Assembly (NCBI GenBank): GCA_964419055.1
Contig: CAYQNU010000018.1
Coordinates: 1 to 64,000, forward strand
Direction of reading: 5' to 3'
Origin: CAYQNU01 sp964419055
GTDB lineage: Bacteria > Bacteroidota > Bacteroidia > Flavobacteriales_D > Parvicellaceae
Length of the DNA stretch: 64,000 nt
Positions within the stretch are counted from its first letter, which is position 1, and each line of letters begins with the position of its first letter. This document shows positions 9,248 to 18,517 of the stretch, piece after piece. The notes below the pieces were generated by a model that ran no database searches, was not told the origin of the DNA, and saw only the letters and a list, made by a program, of their open reading frames with translations. The position numbers were made by a program, and so were the translations under genes.

Positions 9248-9499
9248 ATGAAATTCAAAGCACACATTGACATCATGCCTTTAGACGCATTGTTAGATCC
9301 TCAAGGAAAAGCCGTTACCAATAGCATGTCCAATATTGGATTGCCAGAAATTGAAAATGTAAGAATCGGTAAACACATAACTTTACATATTGAAGCTGCT
9401 AGTAAAGATGCTGCAAATGCAAAAGTAGATGAGGCTTGTAAGAAGTTGTTGGCCAATCAAATAATGGAAAGTTACCGTTTTGAATTAGAAGCCATTTAA
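9248..9499 (+). CDS. purS: Phosphoribosylformylglycinamidine synthase subunit PurS
   Basis: An 83-residue protein matching PurS, the small structural subunit of the PurL-PurQ-PurS complex, which converts FGAR to FGAM in purine synthesis. Recognisable features are the N-terminal strand MKFKAHIDIMPLDALLDPQG, the IGLPEIENVRIGKHI segment and the C-terminal helix ending MESYRFELE. The length is normal for the family. It sits behind pssA, with no purL or purQ in the window. An exported unknown protein follows. Confidence 0.9.
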   Translation: MKFKAHIDIMPLDALLDPQGKAVTNSMSNIGLPEIENVRIGKHITLHIEAASKDAANAKVDEACKKLLANQIMESYRFELEAI

Positions 9500-9626
9500 G
9501 TTTTTTTAAAGAAAAATCAGTATTTGCATTCTTTTTCTTGTTCCTTACTTCGTTTTTGGAGTTATGGTTGTGTAGCAACTATTGTAATCAAAACCTGTCA
9601 TCCACTTTGCACAAAAACAACCGTCT

Positions 9627-11933
9627 ATGAAAAGATTGTTTACCCTTTTCTTTTTCATTTCTTTTTTTGAATACAGTTGGAGTCAACACATTATGTTCAC
9701 TCCCGAAGAAACCGGAATGATGTTTCATGTAGTTCAAAAAAGTAACGCACTTAAGAGAACTATTGGCGAACATTTTCAGTACAGAGGTGATACCGTATTT
9801 TTTGAATATTCGGTAAAAGGTGAAAAAAAAATGGAAATCGATTATGATTCCATTGCAAAAAAAATACTTTTTGAACCATCACTTTTGAAAATAGATTTTT
9901 ATGCGTTGAGTGATGAATCTACGGGTATCTTAGCTGAATTGGCTTCAAAAATGGCGCTTTATAAATTGTATAAAGACCTTAAGTCTCGAAAAACAGAGTT
10001 TCCCAATGGTATTAAAGAATCATCTTTTCAAAAGTATTTAGATACGTTAATTTTGAATTTGCCAGCTGAGGTGATTCGAAAAAGAAACGGAAAAGATGAA
10101 CCCACAAACGAAATATGGGAATTGTTAGATCCCAATAAGTTTTTTAATCAACGAACGGCCGCTTTGAGCACCATACAAGGGTTAAAAACAGTGAAACAGA
10201 AGGAAGTTATGGACGCCATTAATCGTTCAGTTTGGTCGTATTTACAATTCAAGAGTGAAGATTATTTCAATAAATTAAGTAGACAATCAAGGGGATTTAC
10301 TACCACATTAATTGCATGTGGTGACGGAAGTAATACGTCAGGTTTGTTGGATGAACGTGAGAAAATATATAAACAAACCAATGAATTAGGAGATGCTGTA
10401 GGTTTGGGATTATTCACCTACGAATCACAATTCGTAACCAATTCCAACAATCGTCAAATTCTTACCCCAAATGCATCAACAATGATTAATTTAAATGCAT
10501 TGCCCAACGAATATACCAACGTGCATTTTAGTTTATGGGGCTTCAATAGCATTAATCAAACTACCGTGGCACTTTATAATATGGGTAACATGTATTTATT
10601 ATATGGCAATAAATTAACAAAGGAGCTGTCACCTGATAGTACTTTTGGAAAAGGTACAACCATCCATACGGCCATTCGAAAATTGGAAATGGAAACCATT
10701 CCTCAACAAGATTTTTTAATCAATGGTGAAGACGGTATTCGAGCTCGTTTGAACTCAAAAGATACATCTCATAAGGATGTAATGTATCAAATTGCTCAAA
10801 CCGAAATGAATTTGACCAACTATCGCTATGATGCGATGAAAAATAAAAAGAAAATAAAATCGGATGAAAATTTATTGGCCAAATTGTATACCCGAAAAGC
10901 CGCATTAGAAAAACAAAGAGCTGCTTTATTAGCTCAATTGCGGGAGGAAGAAGAGCGTTTGGCAAGGTTTATTGCTCGTCTAAATGAATTAAAATCATAT
11001 TTAGGATATCAGCAAATAAACTATACGAAATTTGGCTATGTTTATACCTTTACGGATGGATGCACCTTTAATACATTTACCCAAAACTTTACAATTCCCG
11101 ATTCACTCCAGTCTGACAAATTCGATATTCGATTAATTGCTATTGGAATGGACGCTATGAGCGAAAGTTTAGATGAGGTACAACTGTTAACCTCAGTTTC
11201 TAAAGGAAAACCAGAGGACTTTAATACCCATCCTGTTTCTTTAGAGTTTAATGATATTTTCAAGGTAGATGAGTATGATCTAAAACCTATTCAGTTTAAC
11301 GATGAGCAATTGTTTGAATTAACCAAATTGGTTTATGAAATGTTGCGCTCTAAAACAAAACTAACCTTTGATTTAAAAGGTCAAGGTATAGGTGTTTTAG
11401 TGGATGGCAAAGTATTACCTTCCTCAATAAAAGAGATGGATGCTTACCCAGGAGAAACGGAAGAAGAGCGCAAGTTGAGTAAAGAAAGTGAAGAATTTAA
11501 GCCTTTAAGATATTCCCGGTTGAATTTTAAACTGAGTGAAAATAATTTAATGTTATCTGTTGAAAGCTTTACAGATCCTGTAAAATCTAACTTCTCTAAA
11601 AAATATGAAGAAATAGCGGCTTTAAAAAAATCATTTAAAATTAATCCAACGGATAACCTCCTATTGAGCGCTTTTAGAACTTTTTATATGACCGAATTAT
11701 TTACAAAGGAATTGCTTAAAGCGGCCTATTTTAACTTTGAAGGTAAAGATCGAAACAAACTTATTGATGACATCACAGCAGCGTGTATCCACTCCAAGTG
11801 TAGTATTAGTGAACAATGGGTTACTTACAAACAATACGCTACAATCGCTCATGGTAAAGAGGATTTTATTCAAAAGTGTTTAGATGAATTTAAGTTGAAA
11901 GAGGAAGAAAATCGCAAAGTTTTTGAAATGTAA
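9627..11933 (+). CDS. Exported protein of unknown function
   Basis: A 768-residue protein I do not recognise. A signal peptide is clear (residues 1-20, ending SWSQ). The N-terminal part (about 20-350) is mixed alpha/beta. A charged helical stretch at about 390-450 (rich in K, E, R and L, with AALLAQLREEEERLARFIAR) should form a coiled coil. A mixed region follows and the C-terminus is helical and charged. No catalytic motif, lipobox or T9SS tail is visible. It starts at the ATG at 9627. The membrane protein gene begins 20 bp after its stop, suggesting cotranscription. A periplasmic structural or envelope role is only a guess. Confidence 0.7.
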   Translation: MKRLFTLFFFISFFEYSWSQHIMFTPEETGMMFHVVQKSNALKRTIGEHFQYRGDTVFFEYSVKGEKKMEIDYDSIAKKILFEPSLLKIDFYALSDESTGILAELASKMALYKLYKDLKSRKTEFPNGIKESSFQKYLDTLILNLPAEVIRKRNGKDEPTNEIWELLDPNKFFNQRTAALSTIQGLKTVKQKEVMDAINRSVWSYLQFKSEDYFNKLSRQSRGFTTTLIACGDGSNTSGLLDEREKIYKQTNELGDAVGLGLFTYESQFVTNSNNRQILTPNASTMINLNALPNEYTNVHFSLWGFNSINQTTVALYNMGNMYLLYGNKLTKELSPDSTFGKGTTIHTAIRKLEMETIPQQDFLINGEDGIRARLNSKDTSHKDVMYQIAQTEMNLTNYRYDAMKNKKKIKSDENLLAKLYTRKAALEKQRAALLAQLREEEERLARFIARLNELKSYLGYQQINYTKFGYVYTFTDGCTFNTFTQNFTIPDSLQSDKFDIRLIAIGMDAMSESLDEVQLLTSVSKGKPEDFNTHPVSLEFNDIFKVDEYDLKPIQFNDEQLFELTKLVYEMLRSKTKLTFDLKGQGIGVLVDGKVLPSSIKEMDAYPGETEEERKLSKESEEFKPLRYSRLNFKLSENNLMLSVESFTDPVKSNFSKKYEEIAALKKSFKINPTDNLLLSAFRTFYMTELFTKELLKAAYFNFEGKDRNKLIDDITAACIHSKCSISEQWVTYKQYATIAHGKEDFIQKCLDEFKLKEEENRKVFEM

Positions 11934-11952
11934 TCAAATTCAAAAGTAATTA

Positions 11953-13455
11953 GTGAAACTACCTTTTAAGAATACCTATTTTTTTGCCATCTATTTCATA
12001 GCTCTTTCGTTTTTGTGTTATATTGGAGCCATTACAGTTGGATTCCTGTCAGATGATTATGGGTTCATATATCAATTCGATCAGTTTGGCTGGAAAGCAT
12101 TTAAACACAATTTTAACGATCCCTTTTTTATTCCTGTAAGTCATCTTATTGCAGGCGTAATATACTACTTGGTGGATGGAAGTGCTATCGGTTTTCATAT
12201 CTTGCAAATAGGTATCCATGGTCTAATTGCTTGGCAGTTTTATCTTTTATTAGTGCAGTTAAAATCTCCCCAAAACCTAGCTTTGTTATCAGCACTTTTA
12301 TTCGTTGTATTGCCTTTTCAGTCTGAAAGTGTAGTTTGGTTAGCTTCCAAATCTTATGGCTATTCATTGCTTTTTAGTATACTCAGCATACGCTATTTTT
12401 TTAAATGGATAGAAATTAAGAAGTCGACCTATCTTTTTTGGCATTTTTTCTTCTTTATTTTAGCCGTTTTATCCAAAGAAATGGCTATCATACTTCCTTT
12501 TGTACTTTCCATAATAGTTCAAATTTTTTTAAAGAACATTACTTACTTGGCCTACTTTAAATCCCAAAGGATTATTTATATAAGTATTTTGCTGACATTA
12601 GTATCTTTTGTACTATTTTGGAGGTTTTTAATATTGGATTCTCTCATTGGCGGTTATGGAGATGATGTTCATTTGCCTAATATTACCTTGATGGCCGTTC
12701 ATTTTTGTGCATGGACTTTTAAGTATCTTACTTTTTATAGATATGCTTTAGAATCCAATTGGCAGCTATTGATGGCTACCGTTTTTTCATCTACTGTTTT
12801 GATAGGATTAATAAAAGGGTGGCAAAAAAAACATTTTTCAACAGCTCATATTATAGGAATTGTGGGTTTATTGTTTTTTTCGCTATTACCCATTCTAAGT
12901 TTGGAAATAACCTCTGTAAAAAGTATAGCTTCTGAACGTTATGGTTATTTTGCCAGTTTAGTAGTAGCTTTTACCATAGCTTATGGGTTGGTTCAATTTC
13001 AAAACCAATACCGCACAGTAGCTGTTTTTCTTGCTTTTTCCATTTCAATCGTTTTTATCCAATTGGATGTATATAAATGGAAACAATCCAGTGAAATTTG
13101 TGAAAACTATTTGAATGGGATCCTTAATGAAGGAATTGATAAAAAAAACATCCTTTTAATCAATATTCCGGATAATTATAAAGGTGCTTATTGCTTACGA
13201 AATGGTCTAAAGGAATTTTTATTACTTAATAACAAGGAAACGAATTTTGAAGTTATGTTTTTTCAAACCTATTTGGACGTTTCTGGAGGAATGACCTACG
13301 AAGAACATAAATTGTTAGAGAAATCGGGTGCTTTACTTTATTACTCAAAATATCCACATGATAGATTTCAAGTTGATCTTTGGAGCGATTCTTTAATGGA
13401 TGACTTTGATAATGTTTTTACTTACCACAATAATTCGTTTTCCAAAATAAAATAA
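11953..13455 (+). CDS. Polytopic membrane protein, GT-C glycosyltransferase-like
   Basis: A 500-residue integral membrane protein with about ten to twelve hydrophobic segments spread over residues 1-360 and a soluble tail of about 130 residues. The first large loop carries an acidic pair (FLSDDYGFIYQ), where GT-C enzymes such as ArnT and PMT keep their catalytic Asp. LPFQSESVVWLASKSYGYSL resembles the loop seen in TMTC/PMT-like proteins. This suggests transfer of a sugar from a polyprenyl phosphate, but the acceptor is unknown. The start is a GTG at 11953, since no ATG precedes the first membrane segment. It is probably cotranscribed with the exported protein upstream. Confidence 0.65.
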   Translation: MKLPFKNTYFFAIYFIALSFLCYIGAITVGFLSDDYGFIYQFDQFGWKAFKHNFNDPFFIPVSHLIAGVIYYLVDGSAIGFHILQIGIHGLIAWQFYLLLVQLKSPQNLALLSALLFVVLPFQSESVVWLASKSYGYSLLFSILSIRYFFKWIEIKKSTYLFWHFFFFILAVLSKEMAIILPFVLSIIVQIFLKNITYLAYFKSQRIIYISILLTLVSFVLFWRFLILDSLIGGYGDDVHLPNITLMAVHFCAWTFKYLTFYRYALESNWQLLMATVFSSTVLIGLIKGWQKKHFSTAHIIGIVGLLFFSLLPILSLEITSVKSIASERYGYFASLVVAFTIAYGLVQFQNQYRTVAVFLAFSISIVFIQLDVYKWKQSSEICENYLNGILNEGIDKKNILLINIPDNYKGAYCLRNGLKEFLLLNNKETNFEVMFFQTYLDVSGGMTYEEHKLLEKSGALLYYSKYPHDRFQVDLWSDSLMDDFDNVFTYHNNSFSKIK

Positions 13456-13488
13456 CGTGAGTTCGATGTAAGAATGGAGTTAAAATGA

Positions 13489-13523
13489 AAAAAGCGTGCA
13501 AACATTTAATTTACACGCTTTTT
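13489..13523. terminator. Bidirectional intrinsic terminator
   Basis: The stem GCGTG (13494-13498) pairs with CACGC (13514-13518) and is extended by A5 and T5 on the flanks, with a 15-nt loop. It lies between two convergent genes, and its A and T tracts would serve both strands. Confidence 0.75.
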
Positions 13524-13543
13524 AATTATTTGAATTCAGTAAT

Positions 13544-14092
13544 TTAAACAGTCTTTCTAGGTGCGTTAACTTTTTTAACGGGTGCTGCCTTTGCTTGTTT
13601 ATTTCCAGCATTCGTGTCAACTACTTTCTTTTTTGCTGCCGGTTTTGCTTTGGCTACCTTAGGCTCACCTTCTTTAACCTCTGTAGATTCTTTTTCTTCT
13701 TTGGTTTCAGTTGCCTTTAACAAATCAGCTTTATGAAGAAGGTTATACCATTGAAATAGTTTTTTAATGTCACCATTTCCAACTCGATCAGCATCATAAT
13801 TTGGTAAAAAATCGGCTACAACTTTTCTCATATCCGCTATTTCACCTTTGTGATCTAAAGCTAAACCTCCTTTCAAATGAGCAAACATTTTTGTGTAAAC
13901 TTCTGTTAATGGAGTGTCTTCATCCGTACAATATATGGTAATGTCCTCCAAAGAACTAATTTTGTTTGAAGCAAAGGCAGGAAATTTTTTTCCATCTTCC
14001 AATGATTGAACGATAACATTATTTTTACCTTGACCAATTACTTTGAATAGACCGCTTTTTCCTGAGATAGAAATGATACCTTTTAATTCCAT
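13544..14092 (-). CDS. DUF5606 family protein
   Basis: A 182-residue cytoplasmic protein. The first 130 residues (MELKGIISISGKSGLFKVIG onward) match the DUF5606 family that is conserved in Bacteroidota, with a small beta-barrel-like N-terminus followed by helices. The last 50 residues are low-complexity and rich in Lys, Ala and Glu, typical of a disordered basic tail. No function is known. A nucleic-acid-binding role would fit the KOW/SH3-like start and basic tail, but that is inference. It is the last gene of a minus-strand group and ends at a bidirectional terminator. Confidence 0.8.
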   Translation of the reverse strand: MELKGIISISGKSGLFKVIGQGKNNVIVQSLEDGKKFPAFASNKISSLEDITIYCTDEDTPLTEVYTKMFAHLKGGLALDHKGEIADMRKVVADFLPNYDADRVGNGDIKKLFQWYNLLHKADLLKATETKEEKESTEVKEGEPKVAKAKPAAKKKVVDTNAGNKQAKAAPVKKVNAPRKTV

Positions 14093-14161
14093 TCTATAAA
14101 TGTATTTTAAGTTATTTTTTATTGATTACAGCACAAAGAGATAAAAAAACCTCAAAGTTTC

Positions 14162-17100
14162 CTATTTATTAAGCATAATTTTTTGAACAAATGTAGTGTC
14201 AGTTGTGGAAATTCTCAAGAAATAGACTCCATTTTGAAAGGAAACTAAGTTTATTTCTATTTCAAGTGCTTTTGAATCAGCGTATTGAAGTAGCGAGCCT
14301 TTGGAATCAAAAATTTGACAAGTATAGTTTGATAAGTTTGATTTGATTACAATTTTATCGCGAGTTGGGTTAGGATATACATAAAATTCGTTCCCCAATT
14401 CTAAAATAGAAGCACTTTGATAGAGGTAATCATTAGAAACAGAAGTACATCCATTTGAGCCTATGGCTTCTACAGTGTAATTACCATTTACGGTTGTAAT
14501 ATAATAATTAAATGTACTGTTTTGAATCTCATTCCCATTTAAGTACCAAATATATTGATTGGCTGTTTGAGAGGTGAATAGGGTATCGAAATTATGTGTA
14601 ATTATTGGCGTTAATGGTAATTCTAAAGTTTCAACTATAATAGGGCAGGATAAGGATTGACAACCTAAAGTATCCGTAGCAAAAGCATTACCCGTAAAAT
14701 CAGTGGTGAACCATCTGGGATTTTCTGTCAAACCATCACTCCATTGAACGGTCTCAATTTCTATTCCTGTTAAGGAAAGTAACACAGAATCTCCATCGCA
14801 AAAGCTATAGTTTCCTGAAGGGCAATTTAGAATAGGTAGAGGTTTTTCAATAATCTCAATTTCAAAGGTGTCGCTTATGCAGCCCAAGGAATCTATTGCC
14901 ACCACATTCCCTATATAACTCTCACTAAACAATCTAGGATTTTGAGTGGATAAATCGTTCCAACTAACCGATTGAAAATTTCCGAGAATTTCAATGTTTA
15001 CAGATTCGTTGTCACAAAAAACGGAATTATTTTCTGTGTTTACAATTAGGGGTTTAAGTTGCTCTTGAATAATTATTGAAAGTGTATCACTTTTACATCC
15101 TATAGAATCTATGGCAATAACAGAACCAGTATAGGAATTATAGAACATTCTAGGATTTTCTGTAGATAAATCATTCCAATTAACGGATTCAAAAATACCA
15201 TCTATAGTGATGTTTACAGAATCGTTTTCACAAAAATTGATTGTTGCATTGGTGTTTAAAATAGATGGTCTTTGTTGCTCAATAACTTCTATAAACAAGG
15301 TGTCACTTAAACAGCCAACGCTATCAATAGCTTGTACAAAGCCATTAAAAGGAGTGTTAAAAATTCTTGGATTATCCGTATTTACATCACTCCAAACAAC
15401 AGATTCGAAAATTCCTGTAATTTCAGCAGAGCTAAAACTATTATCACAATAAATTAGTGAATCTTCAGGTGTTGAAATTATAGGTAATTGCTGCTCTTCT
15501 ATGATTAAAACCAAGGTATCACTTTTACAACCAAATGCATTGGTTGTTTGAATGGCAACTTGAGTAGGTGAATTAAAAAAGTGGGCTGAATCAGCGTTTC
15601 CATTGCTCCATTGATAAGTTTCGTAGGCGTTTAATACAATTTCTGTACTATCATTTGTACAATATAAAAGAGGACCCGTGTAATCTACTGTAAAGTTACT
15701 CGCCACCAAAGTAGCAAACCCATCTACTTTGCCATATCCAAAAGCCACATTGGGCAATGTACCTGTAAATCCATCACTGTAGGTATTGTTTATCAAAAGT
15801 TGTTTGAATTCAGCCATGGTCATATTTGGACATTTTTCTAGCAGTAGTGCACCAATTCCCGCAACAACAGGAGAGGACATAGAGGTTCCTCCATTGGCTC
15901 TGTGCATCCCACCTAAGGCTAAAGACGTATCTTGAGGAGGATTATTATTGATAGTTGTTATTAAGGAAAGCGGAAAAGTACTTAATGTATTGTGGCCGCT
16001 AGCAGCTACCTCGGGTTTGATCTTTCCGTCTCTACTGGGTCCAAGTGAACTTGATAAAGCTAGCTTTCCTCTTGGTTGATCAGTTTGAATCCAATTATTA
16101 AATTTATTGACATATCCTGAGTCGTTTACATAATTCCCAACAGCAATAACGTGCTCCGAACACTGAAAGGCGCTTACAATGCTTTGCAATGAATCGGGTC
16201 TAACGTATTTTGATAGGAATGGAAAGTTAGTAATATTCTGAATAGTATCAACAATAGCACTCATTCCAAAGGCGGCTCTACTCCAAACATCAAAAGCGCC
16301 TGTTCCATAAGTTTCAAATCCAAATAAATAATTAGCACTATCTGGTGCAGGCATAAATACTTGTATTAAATATTGTCCGTCTCGTTGTTCAGCCCAAAAT
16401 TGAACGGTAGCAATGCGGTTTCCGTTGGCATTATACAACGTATCGTACAACAAGGTATTCAAATTAGCAGCAACATTTTTAAACCCCGTTCGACTGCTGA
16501 TGGTATAATTGGGCCAACTTGTATTGGCATGAACTCCATAATTCACTTGATTGAAATCAGCGGTATCTGCCCACAATTCCCAAAAAGTTGCAGAACCACC
16601 AAAACCCGATGAAGGATTGTTTTTGAACCAAGTAAAAGTAGTGTCTGGGGTGACTTGGTTTCTGATGTGGTATTTTTCAAATTGCCCACCATTACCTGCT
16701 GAAGCTACAAAAAGTCGCCCATTTTTTGAATTGATTAAACTGTCTATGTAAAGAGAGTAGGGGTCAAGACCATCATGCGAACCCAGATAGGTGCCCAAAC
16801 TAGCATTAATTACACAGGGCATATTATGTTGATCTGCTTTTGTATAAATATATTCAGTTGCATCTACTACTGTAGAAAGCCAATCTAATGCATTAAATTT
16901 ACTTTCAACGGCAATAATCCAACTATTCGGTGCTACTCCTTTGTGTGAATTACTTGCCGAACCATCGCTGACTGCTGTTCCAGCTACGGTAGACCCGTGT
17001 CCCCATTGATCGTTGTGAACATTAGCCAAATTGTTATTTATTTGCGTACTGTCCCAATTTCTACCATAACCATACGCAGCAGGTGTAAATCCATTGTTGC

Positions 17101-17611
17101 TTAATGTTTGATCCCATAAGTGTAATAAACGCGTTCGGTTATTGGGGGTTCTAAAATCTTGATGTCTAAAATCAATGCCGGTATCAATAAATCCTACAAT
17201 TACACCACTACCTGAATAAGAGGTATCTAAAGGTTGAAGTCCGTTGTGAATTGGATTGATGACATTATTTACACGCATTGTATCATTCATAGGTTGACCC
17301 TGATAAGGAGTATAATCAATAGATTGAAATTTAGGATCAGTTAGTAATTTTGGTAAATGCATTAATTGAATCCTAATGTAATACCATCCTTTTACGCTTC
17401 CTCTAAATAATCCATTGTTAACTTCACAAAAGGTAAGGACATCTTGTTTTTCTCCTTTCAAAAAAATTCCAATCCAATCAGTGGGTAAATTTTCATTGAG
17501 CAACTTTTTAATGTGAAAGTTGCAATTCAATTCATCAAAAGTATTTTTTTGAGCAACATAAATTGTTGTCATCGAGAAAAACAAAATGAATGTGCTCAAA
17601 AATTTATACAT
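14162..17611 (-). CDS. Secreted subtilisin-family (S8) serine protease with T9SS type A tail
   Basis: About 1149 residues from the ATG at 17611, chosen because the signal peptide MYKFLSTFILFFSMTTIYVA follows it directly. The S8 domain covers about 130-640 with the full triad: D143 in GFIDTGIDFRHQDF, H205 in DQWGHGSTVAGTA and S577 in GGTSMSSPVVAG. The oxyanion Asn is N307 in ASAGNGG. Five Ig-like repeats of about 70 residues follow (about 650-1000), each with a (F/Y)Cx(N/G)(D/E)S start, a WxDxxTxNPR middle and a TDTLGC/IDSIGC end. A T9SS tail (YVYPNPTRDKIVI to IMLNK) closes it. It should be secreted through T9SS and act on proteins at or outside the cell surface. Confidence 0.93.
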   Translation of the reverse strand: MYKFLSTFILFFSMTTIYVAQKNTFDELNCNFHIKKLLNENLPTDWIGIFLKGEKQDVLTFCEVNNGLFRGSVKGWYYIRIQLMHLPKLLTDPKFQSIDYTPYQGQPMNDTMRVNNVINPIHNGLQPLDTSYSGSGVIVGFIDTGIDFRHQDFRTPNNRTRLLHLWDQTLSNNGFTPAAYGYGRNWDSTQINNNLANVHNDQWGHGSTVAGTAVSDGSASNSHKGVAPNSWIIAVESKFNALDWLSTVVDATEYIYTKADQHNMPCVINASLGTYLGSHDGLDPYSLYIDSLINSKNGRLFVASAGNGGQFEKYHIRNQVTPDTTFTWFKNNPSSGFGGSATFWELWADTADFNQVNYGVHANTSWPNYTISSRTGFKNVAANLNTLLYDTLYNANGNRIATVQFWAEQRDGQYLIQVFMPAPDSANYLFGFETYGTGAFDVWSRAAFGMSAIVDTIQNITNFPFLSKYVRPDSLQSIVSAFQCSEHVIAVGNYVNDSGYVNKFNNWIQTDQPRGKLALSSSLGPSRDGKIKPEVAASGHNTLSTFPLSLITTINNNPPQDTSLALGGMHRANGGTSMSSPVVAGIGALLLEKCPNMTMAEFKQLLINNTYSDGFTGTLPNVAFGYGKVDGFATLVASNFTVDYTGPLLYCTNDSTEIVLNAYETYQWSNGNADSAHFFNSPTQVAIQTTNAFGCKSDTLVLIIEEQQLPIISTPEDSLIYCDNSFSSAEITGIFESVVWSDVNTDNPRIFNTPFNGFVQAIDSVGCLSDTLFIEVIEQQRPSILNTNATINFCENDSVNITIDGIFESVNWNDLSTENPRMFYNSYTGSVIAIDSIGCKSDTLSIIIQEQLKPLIVNTENNSVFCDNESVNIEILGNFQSVSWNDLSTQNPRLFSESYIGNVVAIDSLGCISDTFEIEIIEKPLPILNCPSGNYSFCDGDSVLLSLTGIEIETVQWSDGLTENPRWFTTDFTGNAFATDTLGCQSLSCPIIVETLELPLTPIITHNFDTLFTSQTANQYIWYLNGNEIQNSTFNYYITTVNGNYTVEAIGSNGCTSVSNDYLYQSASILELGNEFYVYPNPTRDKIVIKSNLSNYTCQIFDSKGSLLQYADSKALEIEINLVSFQNGVYFLRISTTDTTFVQKIMLNK

Positions 17612-17649
17612 GTTGCTTTGGGATAGTTTATCAAATAAGACAAACAAAG

Positions 17650-18120
17650 TTAGATAAAATCTTTGTAATGAGGTATCTCATTCAAATAAGAAATAGTGTT
17701 ATTCGAAGAATTTTTTCTCATTAAATAAGTGTCAATTCCATTTGTGATCATCATTATAGCTGCGCCAATCACTTCGTTGTATCGATTCACTTGTTCAATT
17801 GTGGTGCGTTGTAAAACAATTTCAGGAGCTTTACATTCAATTATTAGAATGGGTTCTGCTCGGTTGTTAAAGCAAACAATGTCGAATCGTTTTTTTCGTG
17901 TATTAATGACCACTGTTTTTTCCACACCAATTAAGGATGCCGGATAACCTTTTTGATCTACCAAATAAAACACAATATGCTGTCTTACCCATTCTTCAGG
18001 TGTCAAAACCAACCACTTTTTGCGAATTTCATCAAATATAAATGTGATATTGTTTTCAGACTTTAGATTGAAATTATAAGTAGGGTAGGAAAGCTTTTTA
18101 GGTAGATTTAAGTCAATCAT
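17650..18120 (-). CDS. PD-(D/E)XK protein with HsdR N-terminal-like domain
   Basis: A 156-residue single-domain protein matching the HSDR_N_2 family, the nuclease fold at the N-terminus of type I restriction R subunits. Candidate catalytic residues are E43 (PEEWVRQH), D80 (RFDIVCF), E95 and K97 (IIECKAPE). Stand-alone copies are common in Bacteroidota and have no known partner. The start is placed at 18120 because its ATG overlaps the upstream TGA as ATGA, which points to translational coupling. No HsdM, HsdS or helicase domain is present, so it is not a complete restriction system. Confidence 0.85.
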   Translation of the reverse strand: MIDLNLPKKLSYPTYNFNLKSENNITFIFDEIRKKWLVLTPEEWVRQHIVFYLVDQKGYPASLIGVEKTVVINTRKKRFDIVCFNNRAEPILIIECKAPEIVLQRTTIEQVNRYNEVIGAAIMMITNGIDTYLMRKNSSNNTISYLNEIPHYKDFI

Positions 18121-18476
18121 TTTTGGGTAGGATAACAAGATTTTGCTAGTTCTAATATTTCAAACAACGATACAATATCGATGTCCTTAGTGGGATTTAC
18201 CTTAAAAATTTTTATCATTTTCCGTTTGCCTTTAATCAAGCTAGGATGTTTTATCTCTGAACCTTTTACAATACCTACATACAATTGTTTCTTACTTTTT
18301 GATTTGCCAAAATAACAAAACATTTTGCCTTTGTAATAGAAAAAAGGTATTTTGTATTTCCATTCTTCAGTTATGTTTTCGGGGTCAAATGATTTGATTA
18401 TTTCTCGCAAAGCAAATAAACAACTTTGTATAGGTTCTGATTGCTCCAAATAATAATTTTCAATATCGTTTACCAT
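18117..18476 (-). CDS. DUF1801 family protein
   Basis: A 119-residue cytoplasmic protein of the YdhG/DUF1801 type: N-terminal helices, then EEWKYKIPFFYYKGKMFCYF, a segment around KKQLYVGIVKGSEIKHP, and a C-terminal helix. The W-K-x-K-x-P-F-F segment is the family hallmark. The family is distantly related to frataxin-like folds, but the function in Bacteroidota is unknown. Its stop codon overlaps the start of the HsdR_N-like gene by ATGA, so the two are coexpressed. Confidence 0.82.
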   Translation of the reverse strand: MVNDIENYYLEQSEPIQSCLFALREIIKSFDPENITEEWKYKIPFFYYKGKMFCYFGKSKSKKQLYVGIVKGSEIKHPSLIKGKRKMIKIFKVNPTKDIDIVSLFEILELAKSCYPTQK

Positions 18477-18505
18477 TTGATTACATTTATTGACAACGAA
18501 AGTAC

Positions 18506-18513
18506 TAATTTTG
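18506..18513 (+). promoter_or_regulatory. -7 promoter box directly before the MBL hydrolase start
   Basis: TAATTTTG is a perfect match to the Bacteroidota -7 consensus TAnnTTTG. Only four bases (CGCT) separate it from the ATG at 18518. No TTG sits at the ideal -33 spacing; the nearest is at 18490-18492, 13 bp upstream. Confidence 0.55.
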
Positions 18514-18517
18514 CGCT

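Noticed and set aside
17650..18120. A type I restriction-modification locus
   Set aside because: Only an HsdR N-terminal-like domain is present; there is no helicase motif, methyltransferase or specificity subunit.
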